Positions 35,464 to 45,779 of a stretch of 64,000 nucleotides of DNA are shown in pieces. The DNA lies in NCBI GenBank assembly GCA_026419785.1, contig JAODTK010000411.1, positions 364,107-428,106 on the forward strand, read 5' to 3'. How positions within the stretch are numbered: the first letter of the stretch is position 1; every line of letters starts with the position of its first letter. The notes beneath the pieces were generated by a model, which saw nothing but the letters and a program-made list of their open reading frames with translations, made no database searches and was not told where the DNA came from. Both the position numbers and the translations under genes were made by a program. The stretch comes from Sclerodactyla briareus (taxonomy: Eukaryota > Echinodermata > Holothuroidea > Dendrochirotida > Sclerodactylidae).

Positions 35464-35640
35464 TTTCTTCTCCTCCTCCTCCTCCTACTTTTCTTCTTCT
35501 TCTTCTTCTTCTTCTTCGTCTTTGTCTTGTTCTTCGTCTTCGTCTTCTATTTCTCTTTTATGTTCTTTTTTTTTCCTTTTTCTCGGCTTCGTCTTCATCG
35601 TCGTCCTCTTCTTCTTCTTCTTCGTTCGTCTTCGTATTCA
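35464..35640. repeat. (TCC/TTC/TCG)n polypyrimidine microsatellite
   Basis: An almost pure pyrimidine strand of about 120-180 bp that could form triplex DNA. Serine- or leucine-rich frames across it are artefacts. Confidence 0.93.
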
Positions 35641-36294
35641 TGAAATTGGGCATTCATAGTTTGGTTATGTTAAGTAAACGGGGGAGGTGAGACAATGTCC
35701 CTGGAAAATTTTCAACATATATTTTTGGAGTAAAACACGATATGTTAAGCATAAACGGATCGCGTCAAAACAATAAATAGAGTTTGCTCGTATAATACAT
35801 TTAGTTATATCAACAGTTCTTGATCAGGTCACAGGTCATTCAAGGTCAACCGGAACTTGTTTTCAGTCCGAAAATAGAACATACACTACACCTCTTGCAG
35901 TCCCACAAGTTTTCAGTCTGTCACGTCTTCATATCGAGAATAGAAAACAGTAGTCAGTAATGAAAATAACTGCGGGACGTAATTAAGCGAGGGTGTGTGT
36001 TTTTGAGTGCACACAGCTATTTTGCTGACACATGTGTGAGAATGTCAACCATTGGGAAGGGATCTTGGGGGCGGATGTTTCGTTGGAATACTCACAGCAA
36101 GTTTTGTGTTTTTTCAAGTCAAAATGGTGATTATTATTCACTGAAATTATCATGGACCTATGATGGCATTATGAAAAAAAAAAAAAAGCAAAGTGATCGT
36201 TATGATCATTACCTAACATAAATTATCAAAGGTAAGGCGAAATAGGAGCTGACAGCTGGAAATTTCCGAACGAGCCATTCCCGATTTACTTGGT
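35641..36294. other. No gene recognised; R1 fragment
   Basis: 35810-35870 carries GATCAGGTCACAGGTCATTC, a fragment of repeat family R1. A poly(A) run lies at 36172-36187. Confidence 0.4.
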
Positions 36295-36435
36295 CGTGTG
36301 TGTGCGCACGTGTGTCGTGGTGTGTGTGGTGTGTGTGGTCTGTGTGTGAGTGTGTGAGTTTGTCGGGTGTGTGTGTGTGTGTGTGTGTTGTGCGTGTGTG
36401 TGCGCAGTGATGTGTTATAAGTGTGTGTGTGCGTA
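36295..36435. repeat. (GT)n microsatellite, imperfect
   Basis: GT repeats with GTGC and GTGAG interruptions, directly next to the 3' end of a minus-strand LINE. Confidence 0.9.
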
Positions 36436-36439
36436 TTTA

Positions 36440-38090
36440 GTTTAGTTTAGTGAATAAGGGTACGGAAGGACAAATCCTCATAAAACGACCCCCGAGAGCA
36501 CAACATCCCAGGAAAGAAAAATGACAAAACACTAAATGATTCGCCTGTGATTCATGAAAAATAAATCAAGACTGTTTTGAAGGCATTCACACTCTTAGAC
36601 AGAACACATTTTCAGGAAGACAATTCCACGCACTGATCACTTGTTCTCTCTGGCGAGAAGAAATATTACGAATGTCCAATCTGCAGCGCTCTGCCACGAA
36701 GCTTGAGCAGTGGCCTCTATTTGACAGTAACATGGAAAATCAAAGAAGTAGTGGCAAGGAACGGCCATCGAGTCCATGGACAAATGTGAAAACCTGAATA
36801 AGTCTACCCGAATTCGCCCTCAGCTCCATGGTCGTTTAGACCGAAGACGCCTCACAATCTTTATCGTAGGATAAAATTTTTCAGACAGTCAATCCTTCTA
36901 GTTGCCCTCGCTGAACGTTTTAAATAGCTGCTGTCTTTTGCAAAGTGGGATTCCACACTTGTACAGAAGATTCCAGGTGCGGTCTACCAGTTGCTAAACA
37001 AGCCTTACAACAATATTCTATGTATCAAGGAAACTAAAGTGAGTTGATCAAGCCAAGAATCCAATTACCTCTTCTAGCAGTTCGGCACATGCTTGGAAGG
37101 TTTCTAGAAGAATCAAAACAAACCCCAAGGTCTTTTTCTGAATCACCTCCTGAATATTTTGGCCATTTAAAATGAGGAAGCGTTGCGATGTGAAAACCAA
37201 CATGCATAAACTTTGAACTGTGAACTTTGAAAAAATTTGCCAGTCGGAAGACAATTTGGAAATTATATCCAGATCCTTTTGAACAATTTCAACATTTTCG
37301 AACGACCTACCGATACCTTGGTATCGTATGCGAACTTCTTAACCCTTAAATGAACAGAACCTTCAAGATCGCAATATACGCCAGAAAGAGTAGCGGACCG
37401 AGAACCGATCCCTGGGGAACGTCACTAGTGACCTTTTGCAAGAAAGACGACCGCCCATTAAGGACAACTTAGTTGTTTCCCTATTATGAAGCCACTCACG
37501 AATCCACTTAAGGACATTCCCCGAGCCCAAAGCTCTCCAACTTGAGAAAGAGACGCCTCAGGAGGAACCTTGTCAAAAGCTTTACTAAAGTCCAGGAAAA
37601 ATTATATAAATAGCATTGCCGTTGTCGACAGAACATGTAAGCGTCAATAAATTCCACGAGATTAGTCAACACTAGAACGATTTTTCCTAAACCCATGCTG
37701 AGAAGCCATAATCAGGACTATTGCTATTGAAATAATCAAACCATATGATCCCGAATGCTTTGATTTCCATTACCTTGCAGACAACACTCGTAAGACTGAC
37801 TGGCCTGTAATTACAAGGAAGAGAACTGTTTACCTCTCCTGAAAATAGGAGAACATTTGCTCTCCTCCAATAATACGGAACAATACCTTCTTGCAGAGTC
37901 TCTTAGTGAAAATAATAGCTTAATGGAAAGACCACTCGTCGGCCAAAGGATTTTAGTAAGAAAGGATAAAACTCCCGTCAGGACAAGGAGCTTTATAATA
38001 TTGAGCTTTGCAGTTTCTCCTTAATAAACCACAGAGCGACCACACCATATTACATACTATGAGGAGAGAAACCCCGACAACTAGTGTCAC
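36440..38090 (-). mobile_element. CR1/Jockey-like LINE remnant, reverse transcriptase
   Basis: Minus-strand translation gives non-LTR RT motifs in order: QHGFRKNRS near 37705-37680, FLDFSKAFDKVP near 37600-37560, VLKWIREW near 37515-37490, and GSVLGPLLF-like near 37420-37390. A KFADDTKV-like segment follows near 37345-37315, where the present sequence reads FAYDTKV so the catalytic aspartate is altered. Then come IQEVIQ near 37165-37145, and RRIDCLKN and the C-terminal GLND-GAEG...RVDL segment near 36905-36790. Frames change repeatedly and stops are frequent. The EN domain is absent, so the copy is 5'-truncated. The clade is an estimate from motif style. Confidence 0.85.
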
Positions 38091-38151
38091 CAAAAAATAT
38101 CCAAGTTTCATGAGTAAAACAGACGAGAAATAAATATTGTGAACTTGAGTG

Positions 38152-38244
38152 GTTGTGTGGTACGACGTGTGGGTGTTTGTGTGTGTGCGTACGTGGATGT
38201 ATGGTGTGTGTGTGATGTGTATGTTATTGACTGTGTGTGTGTGT
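38152..38244. repeat. (GT)n microsatellite, imperfect
   Basis: GTGTGTGTGT blocks that end exactly where repeat R1 begins (GACGCCGGGCTGTAAAC). Confidence 0.88.
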
Positions 38245-38470
38245 GACGCCGGGCTGTAAACATGATAACTTGACTACCCTTATGTTGATGAAGCTAATAC
38301 TTGGTATTGTTCCGATAATGAGAACTCTGACCTATTGTTTTGGGGTCAGGTCACAGATCCTTGTAAACACGATTAATTCCAGAACGCTTGGTCAAATCCA
38401 GCACACAATTTGGGTTGCATCATAGTGAACACAAGAAAACCCTATGGTTTTTCATAAATGTGGAAATGCA
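38245..38470 (+). repeat. Dispersed repeat family R1, copy 5
   Basis: Starts GACGCCGGGCTGTAAACATG immediately after the GT array, followed by GATAACTTGAC and TATTGTTTTGGGGTCAGGTC. Then come CTTGTAAACACGATTAATTCC and CCAGAACGCTTGGTC. Same order as copy 1 at 8174. Confidence 0.75.
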
Positions 38471-38602
38471 GTAGTGCCCATAATGAGCAGTAAGAATTCC
38501 GATTATTATTGTTCAATTGTGTATTTTGAATGTGAACTATATCGCTTATTCCACAACTAAACTTGAATGTGTCATAACTTAGAAAAAAAAAAATGAAGTT
38601 AA

Positions 38603-39146
38603 GCCTACCTCGCACTGTGTGGAGTCAAGGCCGCAACGCTCACGGTCACCGATTGCGGTCACCGCATGCGGAAATTTTGACCGCTCGCGAAAGCTTACTG
38701 TCGATTGCACAATCGATGTAATCTTTCGCGTGCAGTGCCGTATTTTTATAGGACACCACATGGAGAAAATCGCAGAAGAACCACACACACACAGCGATCT
38801 GTTCCAGTTCAAAGATATTGTGTGAATGCCTCTCTCAAGAACTTAAGGAAGGAAGTGAGTACACGCAAAAGCGTGAAACGGTACGACTTCCAGTCGCCCA
38901 ACTTTCAATTAAATGATTGCACTTTACAAACTACGTGGGCCTAGCGGAATCCGGAAGAAAAAAAACATTGAACTCGTTCAAAACCTTGCAATCAGGAGTC
39001 GCAAGGCCTACGGCGGGTTGGCCGCTGCTGCAGTAACCATCTTGCGGTGAGCGCCTCACACCTTGCGTTCACGCGGGACTGTCAGGCATGACCGTGGGCT
39101 GTCGCAAGCTTGCAGGGCCAAATTCCGTACAGTGTGAAGCAGAGGC
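38603..39146. mobile_element. Second TTAA-flanked element, 544 bp
   Basis: TTAA occurs on both sides (38599-38602 and 39147-39150). The inner ends read GCCTACCTCGCACTGTGTGG and, reverse-complemented, GCCTCTGCTTCACACTGTAC. Alignable inverted similarity continues inside through GGCC and CACGGTCA. The interior holds several CGGTCACCG-like inverted motifs. No transposase is recognised. The ends differ from those of the element at 33512, so the two are different families. Confidence 0.6.
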
Positions 39147-39489
39147 TTAAGATTACCGTTGCAAACATCTAAAAATTCCGCGTAATATCTATTGAGCTGA
39201 CTGCTGGAGCCAGCGACGAACAACGAAAAAGTGTTCCGCCTTCTTGCGACGGATGTGATGTTTTATGTAGCTATGCAGCTAATAGTGTATCGGAATGAGG
39301 ATAAGGGCTGTCGGAAATCTCCGTTCAAGATTGTTTTTTAAGTATCTGTGTGCATAAAATAAAATTTCCGTTTGTGTTGGTAGCAAATGGCTGATTGGTG
39401 AGAGAAAAATCGTTACTCGACTGGATTACTATACAGATCGTATACCAGTCACCACCAATCAGTCAATACAATATTAATTACGATATACT

Positions 39490-39819
39490 GTGTGTTTTTT
39501 CCGTGACTTCATACATACGGGCATTTCCCCTCGGTGTGCGGGCGATAATGCATATTTAAAGCTTCATTCGCATTTGGAATGGTCGAGAAACACGAACATC
39601 GAGATATTGAAAAGGAATGCATTCTTTGATACAGCATCTACAGAAGAACTCAGACAAAATTCACAGCCACTTCAAATCATTTCTATTTTGGTGAAAATGG
39701 TACAACTAATCCGCGAATTGCAAAAGCTGACAGGCCGTAACGACTATATTCGATCGTTCGCCACAGGACCATATTCCACGAAATTAAGAGCGCAGGACAT
39801 GAATTGGCTGAATGGCTGA
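39490..39819 (+). CDS. Hypothetical ORF, 109 codons
   Basis: Runs from ATG at 39490 (in a weak context) to TGA. The part from about residue 20 has a natural-looking helical composition (NIEILKRNAFFDTAS, VKMVQLIRELQKL) and ends GPYSTKLRAQDMNWLNG. No domain is recognised. No signal peptide or membrane segment is seen. It could be an exon or a mobile-element fragment; chance is also possible at this length. Confidence 0.25.
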   Translation: MCFFRDFIHTGISPRCAGDNAYLKLHSHLEWSRNTNIEILKRNAFFDTASTEELRQNSQPLQIISILVKMVQLIRELQKLTGRNDYIRSFATGPYSTKLRAQDMNWLNG

Positions 39820-41681
39820 ATGGAACTCTCAAGAAACAATACGAAGGCTGAACACACTGACTGATCGGCTAAGAATATTTTTTCACAAACAGAAAACTGA
39901 TAACATTTTCAACAAATTAACCGTTTAATATTTAGAAAAATGCTGACCATTCCCCTTGAGTCCTATTGAACTGGCACCTAACTATAGGCAGAAAACTAGT
40001 TGGAAGGAGAAACAGTAGAGACATTTGGGCCTCATTGTAGGGTACAGTTGAGTCCCGTCGAGTCCAGTTGTTGCCCTCATCTGGTTGTGTTTCTGAGTAT
40101 TATTGAACCAGACAGGAAGCGACCACTTCTCTAAGAACTGGAATGTATTGGGGAAAACGGTTAGGTCTTATCGGATTAAGTTGGAGTCCGTTCCGTGAGT
40201 TTCCACGGCAGGCATCAGTTAGGATTGCCAACTGGGTAGTCATCAGAAATATTATAATACGGATTGACCGATTGGAAACTCTGTTGAGACTGACATATTT
40301 TGCCATTGGTAATTTCAGATAAACCCTAGACATTGGGGTCACTCTTTTATAGGACCATTCTGAGGAACAGGATTGATTTTAGCCTGATAAGTGTAAGTTA
40401 ATCTGAGTAGAATGTAAGGTCATCAAACTGAATTGACTATTCCTAGAATTGGCAAAATTTATTTGTTAGTGATTTTCCTATTTTGGCGATCTTGATATCT
40501 ATCAGTTTCGATGTGACGTGCTTTCGACATTACGAATAAATTCGGTGAAATCATTGAGTTTCCTGTTGAAATTGGAATTACTTCTACAATGGTGACGCGA
40601 GAATGTAAACTTGTTTGAGTGAAATGGGAAGCTTCCATCAACTCGCTATGATACAACCCCCCCAAGTCAACAGTCGAAGAGACGCCATACTTGTGTGTGT
40701 AGTGCCGATGGAATGGGGCTTTCCAAACGAGAAGACTTTGTACCAAGTTTATTCTAGAATGGAACTAGAATGTTGATAACGTTTGCCCGGCAAGCACATC
40801 GAGGCCTCTTCTGAGTGATGTTCGGATTGACGGCTGATAATTGTGGGTTACTAAATCACGATCTAACAAGATTTGCATTCCCGGACGGCGACCAAGCTCG
40901 CAACTAGCATAAGCAAGCCACATATGCCCGGCCAACCTGGTAGAGCCACCCTATGCGCGAAGTAGCTGTTAAAGGCGTATTCCTATGCACGCCACTGGTC
41001 TGCCTTGAAAACAGCCCCTATTGCGCACAAGCATGCTGAAGCCGCCCCTATGGGAATGGTCGATTGATGTATGCCACAATCCAGCGTGTGTTCATTCTAG
41101 AAACAACAGCCCCAATGGTGCTGTATCTCAAACTGACACCAAATGAATCACGACAATCAAAATTATGTGTCATATGTGTGAGATCATGAAGTCCAGAAGC
41201 GCGAACCCCGGAGTTTCACAACAATTTGCCATGTTGCCGTGTCACAACTTTTGACCTTGATCTATAATGCAACATCTGTCTTAGAAGTCATTAAACATTG
41301 CTACTTAGTTAGGTCAACATCCACCGAAGAATAACTATTGTGAGAGAACAAGGCGTGGTGATCTGCCCAAATGTCTCGCACGCTTTGCAATCAGTGGTTT
41401 TCCATTAGAATGAAGCCAATGACTAGCTAACTTACCGTCGAGTTGAAGATGTAGTTGTAACAACTCTGAGAGAGAGACATTCCCACCCATTGGAAATGCC
41501 AATCGTAAAACTTGTTAAAATCTGGTCCACCTAATTAGCATATTTTATGCTGAACTTCTAGTACGTCCATGAACAGCCATCTTGATTATATGCCACAGTC
41601 AAACCACATCATTATAGCTTGAGGGTCATGGAGTAATCTTGCAAGAGGGTGAAACAATAAAATCTATGGAATAGGCAATTA
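39820..41681. other. No gene recognised
   Basis: About 1.9 kb with no recognisable protein domain, RNA gene or repeat family. Confidence 0.4.
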
Positions 41682-41869
41682 CTCATTAACAGGGGGGCGG
41701 CGGCACAGGGGGGCAAGGGGGGCGGTTGCCCCCCACCACCCCCCCCCCCCTAGGGGTTTGCGGCACGAAAAAATAAATTCGTTTGAACGCCAAGTTTTTA
41801 ACGCACTTATTTTCGTAGGGGGCGGGCGCTCGAGCGCCTGCTCTATATATGGTACTACCACTACTATCA

Positions 41870-42712
41870 AGTTTGTCCCCGGCCCCATTCGACCCACCAC
41901 ACCCCCAATCTTCGTAAAGGGGGGGGACGTTCCCCCATCAAATCCTAGTGGAAAATAAGAATTGTTGTGGTGATAGTATTGAACTCTGGTGTAAATGAAA
42001 AACCCAATTTTTCGCGCTCTCGCGCGCGTGCCGTGTGTTCTTCGTCAGTTTTCATTGAATCCGATTGAGATCCCACGCATGGATCTAACGTACCAAAAAA
42101 TCACGTGCGGATTCATACAAATCTTCGCAGATGGGGAGGTCACGTTCCCCCAATCACAAATCCTAGTTAATAGGTAAATGAAAAAACCCAAAAATCTTCC
42201 GCGTCACGCGCGCGTGCCTGTGTTGTCTTCGTCAATTTTCATTTGATAAGATTATATGCCACGCATCAATTTAATCTACCAAACATGAATTTCGGGATTC
42301 GAACAATATCTTCGTAGAGGGGGGGGGGGGGATGTTCACCAAAGACCCAAATGAAACGTTGTGGTGTTAGCTTTTAACACTTAGGTAAATCAAAAACCAA
42401 AAATTTTTGCGACCATCGCGCGCGTGGTTGTGTTTTCACTCAATTTCATTGATCCGAGTATAGCCCCCGCAGATATCTACTTGTACCGAAAAATAAAGTT
42501 TACGGATTAGAACCAAATCTTCAAGATGGGGGGGGCACGTTCAAACAATCACACTCCTGTGAAAGAAATAAAAAAAAATTGTGGGGATAGTGTTTAACAC
42601 TTATGTAAGTAAAAAAAAAAAAAAATCCGCGCGCCTTTCGCACGCGTGCTGTGTGTCGTCGTCAATTTCTTTGACCCGATTGTATGACACGCATATATCT
42701 ACTTGTACCGTT
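41870..42712 (+). repeat. Internal tandem array of the hAT element
   Basis: About four and a half units of 186-222 bp. Each has an A-rich start (AAAAACCCAAAAATTTT), a GCGCGCGTG motif (ending at 42030, 42216, 42426 and 42648), CGTCAATTTTCATT, an ATC-TAC-TGTACC block, and a CTTCG-AG followed by a G run and ACGTTC. The last unit is cut off at 42712 after CTACTTGTACCG. Confidence 0.85.
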
Positions 42713-42951
42713 GGGTGCTGTCGATGTCAGAGGGAGGCGTTCATCAGTATTCGGCTGGGGGACGCATTACGGAACCACAGTTGCATCATTTACTCCAGCG
42801 GTATTTAGTAAACACAATCGGCAGTACAAAGATCAGTACAATCTTAGACTGCCGCAGGGGCACTGTAACTGAAAGGCCTACGTACACGATCGAGTTTTGT
42901 GTGGGTATGCTATCAGTTTATGCTGCTCGTCGGGAAATTCTCCCATCATGA
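42713..42951 (+). other. Protein-like insert inside the hAT element
   Basis: Base composition changes abruptly after the tandem array. Two plus-strand frames are open. One reads EGGVHQYSAGGRITEPQLH and then YLVNTIGSTKISTILDC, the second part faintly like the end of an Ig domain (N-T-I-G-S...L-x-C). I cannot name it. It may be host sequence captured by the element, or chance. Confidence 0.25.
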
Positions 42952-43442
42952 AGTGAGGATCATTTTAAATAAAGATACCCATTATACAAAATGACAGGAC
43001 AAAAAAAGCACGTGAAGATATTTCAGTGTCGATGAAACGGCCCAGAAGGCGATCTCCTTTCATCTGGGAGCTTCAGAAGGCCAAAAATTTTCTGGTACGC
43101 TCCGCGCACAACCTGTGGTGGCGCTCCGCTTAGATAGTGTCAATCATCAAGTTCCACCCCCCCCCCCTATTGAAAACCGCGCCGCCCTGCTCATTAATCT
43201 ATGGTGATTGATGCCTAAATATGATTAGATCACCTACACCTAATTTGTTGCATTTATGTGATCAATCAGCTATAGCTGAAAACATACGAACAACATACCC
43301 ATTATTGTTGTGGTGCTTTCTGGTTCTGTTGTTGCGCGTGTGCAGTGGACATGTAAGAATCTGTCTGGGAATGGTTTCACAATAAGTCTTGGCGGTGGTT
43401 GTAAACAGTCACATGGAGCATGAATCCTTTTGCGTTCTCCAG

Positions 43443-43572
43443 GAGTCTGAGAAAGTGTTCGGATCCTAGGTGCAATGATTGTCCTGTTGGATGCGAACCA
43501 CGTAACATGGGGATCCTGGGAACATTGGTTTAACCCCTGCGTTGTATCATTACCACTTCGTGAGAAGAGTAG
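43443..43572 (+). CDS. Ig-region exon, paralogue D
   Basis: Bounded by TGCGTTCTCCAG|G and AAGAGTAG|GTGAGT (donor, phase 2). Most of it reads AMIVLLDANHVTWGSWEHWF followed by NPCVVSLPLREKS, an Ig-strand-like sequence. In position and pattern it resembles the D-A-V-I-Y...V-x-L-P segment of the first Tie Ig region. The start E-S-E-K-V aligns with paralogues A and C. Two single extra bases relative to paralogue C (in GTGTTCGG and CCTAGG) throw the first eight codons out of frame with the rest. Removing both would leave 128 nt, that is phase 0 in and phase 2 out, as in paralogue A. No following Ig or EGF exon was found downstream in the window. Confidence 0.45.
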
Positions 43573-44204
43573 GTGAGTAATCCAAGATCAAAAAACCAGG
43601 ATTCCTAGTGATGGCTTGAATGGCTTCCTGAATGTGTTGAAAAAGCTGTCATTAGAAGGAAGATCAGAAGAAAGCCTACTGGGCAGCAGAAATGATTTAT
43701 GGGTGAAATTGTGTTACCCACCATGATGGCTAATAACCAGTAGTCGTTTTTTGGGTATGGAAATGAATCATACTGATAATAATCGCGGGACAAATCAGCT
43801 AGTTACTTGAGGAATTATCTGCAGGTTTAGCTTCAAAATTTAGGCATTGTGGTTATTTTTTTATGTGTTAATACAGCTATATTCCCTCCTCATAACCATA
43901 GATGGGCTGTTGTGATACAATAGCCAGAGGTGGAGATTACAGTGGTGGAGGCTGCGCATTGGCAATGGGTGCAGCCATAAGGCAAGAGGTGACCGGGCTG
44001 GAAGCCCTGAGGCCATGGCCATCGGCTTTTGGCAAGGGCCTCTGGCCCCTAAGGTTAACTTCTTTTCAAGGCCAGTCGGAGTGGAGAAAACACTAGTTAG
44101 TGTTGCAAGTGTAATTGTACTATGGCATTTTTCTACAAAGCATGGGTCTGTGACTACTGTGGCAAGTTGTATAAAATGAAGGCTACTGCACGGGCATGCA
44201 TATT
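43573..44204. other. No gene recognised
   Basis: A 64-codon open frame at 43902-44093 (GGDYSGGGCALAMGAA) is glycine-rich and unassigned. Confidence 0.35.
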
Positions 44205-44570
44205 CCCAGCCTCATATGGGGAGAAGGGGATTGTTGTCAGGGTATCGTTTTATTGTACTTGATCCAACATTATCAGAAGGGAGGGTAACTTGTCTCATAT
44301 TCATACCAGCACATTTAAAACACAAATACTCTGAAGGGGTAGGGGAATGGGCTGGCAAGATTTTTCGGGGAGGGTCAACTCATCCCAGCCATCCCAGCCT
44401 CAGGATGGGGGAGGCGATGTTGTGAGGGTATTTTTTCTATTGTACTTGATCCAAACATTTCAGAGCGGAGGGTAAACTGTCTCATAGTAATACAAGCATT
44501 AACAACAATACTTTCTGGGTAGGGAAGTGGGTTGGCAGATTTTTGGGGGAAGGGTCACTCATATCTATAT
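44205..44570 (+). repeat. Two-copy tandem repeat, ~188 bp period
   Basis: Units begin CCCAGCCTCA at 44205 and 44393. They share GGGTAT-TTTTATTGTACTTG, ATCCAACAT, GGAGGGTAACTTGTCTCATA and GGGAAGTGGGTTGGCA-type blocks ending in AGGGTCACTCAT. Confidence 0.85.
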
Positions 44571-45779
44571 TGAGAAGTGTTCTATACGAATCCTAAATGT
44601 ATAGCGTGCCTACATATGCATAGGGAAGCAGGGGGGATGTGGCAGTGGGAAGCAGGAGGGGGGTGCTGAATTGCATTGCACTGTATATTTTACAAACACA
44701 CTCATTCTTTTTCTTAATCCATATACGATTACAATGCACTTCTTCATTCTGAGTTTCCATCCTATTAATTTTTTCAGAGGGGTGGATAGCAAATGATTTC
44801 TAATTAATTACTCTTCTCTTGATGGGTTCATACTTACGCCTTTTCTAGCGGTAGTTTGTATTATACCAGAGCCTAGAGACTACCTAAAATGACTGTTACT
44901 CTGAGATTCGAAAATCTGAAGGCTATCCCACACTTGCCTGTCCATGCTCCACACACATTGCAGTTACTGCGGCCAGCTGACAATAAACATCGCATTGGTC
45001 TTTAAGGGGGGAGCGGGTGAAAGGGATCGAAAGTTTTTTGTTTTTTTAAAAAAAATAAAAAAAATAAAAAAAATAATAATATTAATAATAAGCATATTCC
45101 TCTAAATCATCATATAAGTGTCACAATATTGCACATTTTAGGGTTGGGGGTCATCTCCTTCATGGATTAGCCGAGTGTCAATTCTCTCCCTTCCACTTTG
45201 TACACCAATGTTTTATCCTAAAAAACTAAATTTCTCTCAGGCGACCACACTATAGGCTTGCAGTAGGCAAGGGAGAGTGTTAACTCGTCACTCAACAGAC
45301 TCCTTCCAGTGGGCTACAAGCAAATCCCCAGGGCTATGTTCACAGCATCGATGTCTTTTGTTATTAATTCTGAACATGTGTCTCCAACATGTAGTTCGAG
45401 GGCAAACAAGGCACTTGAAAATTGAGTGGACTTGTGAATGGAGTTGCATAAACCTGTAATTTGGGACATCATAATTAGTGTGGTGGGAAAAATATGGGAG
45501 GGGGGGGGGGGGGGGGGGCGACCCCAGGTGTGGGTTGCAGGCTAATGGGGAAGTTTATCCCAATATGGGGAATAGAGAGTACAGTAATCAGGAAAATTGA
45601 TTGATAGGGGGGTACTAGGGGAATTTTAGGTTTTTTTAACATTTGTTAATTTGGGGAATCAGGAGAAATCCCGAATCAGTGATTCGGGAAGATTGCAGGC
45701 TGAATGAGGGAACAAGCCAGTTTGGGGAAATAAAGAGAATACAGGAAAATTTGAATTTGGAATTCAAATTTGGTGATTG
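44571..45779. other. No gene recognised; homopolymers
   Basis: Contains an A/T-rich run at 45032-45092 and a 19-base G run at 45500-45518. No gene recognised. Confidence 0.45.

Larger units (their letters stand above)
41690..43189. mobile_element. Non-autonomous hAT element with perfect 8-bp TSD
   Basis: The element starts CAGGGGGGCGGCGGC and ends, reverse-complemented, CAGGGCGGCGCGG; CAGGG-G-CGGC is a classic hAT terminus. The 8-mer CTCATTAA flanks it exactly on both sides (41682-41689 and 43190-43197). Length is 1500 bp. It has subterminal G/C tracts, an internal tandem array (about 41870-42712) and a 3' subterminal part near 43085-43150 with GTACGCTCCGCGCAC. No transposase motif was recognised. 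The intact duplication suggests a relatively young insertion, in contrast to the eroded one at 25969. Confidence 0.92.

Noticed and set aside
35448-35690. Ser/Leu-rich frames near 35.5 kb
   Set aside because: They are products of the TCC/TTC microsatellite.
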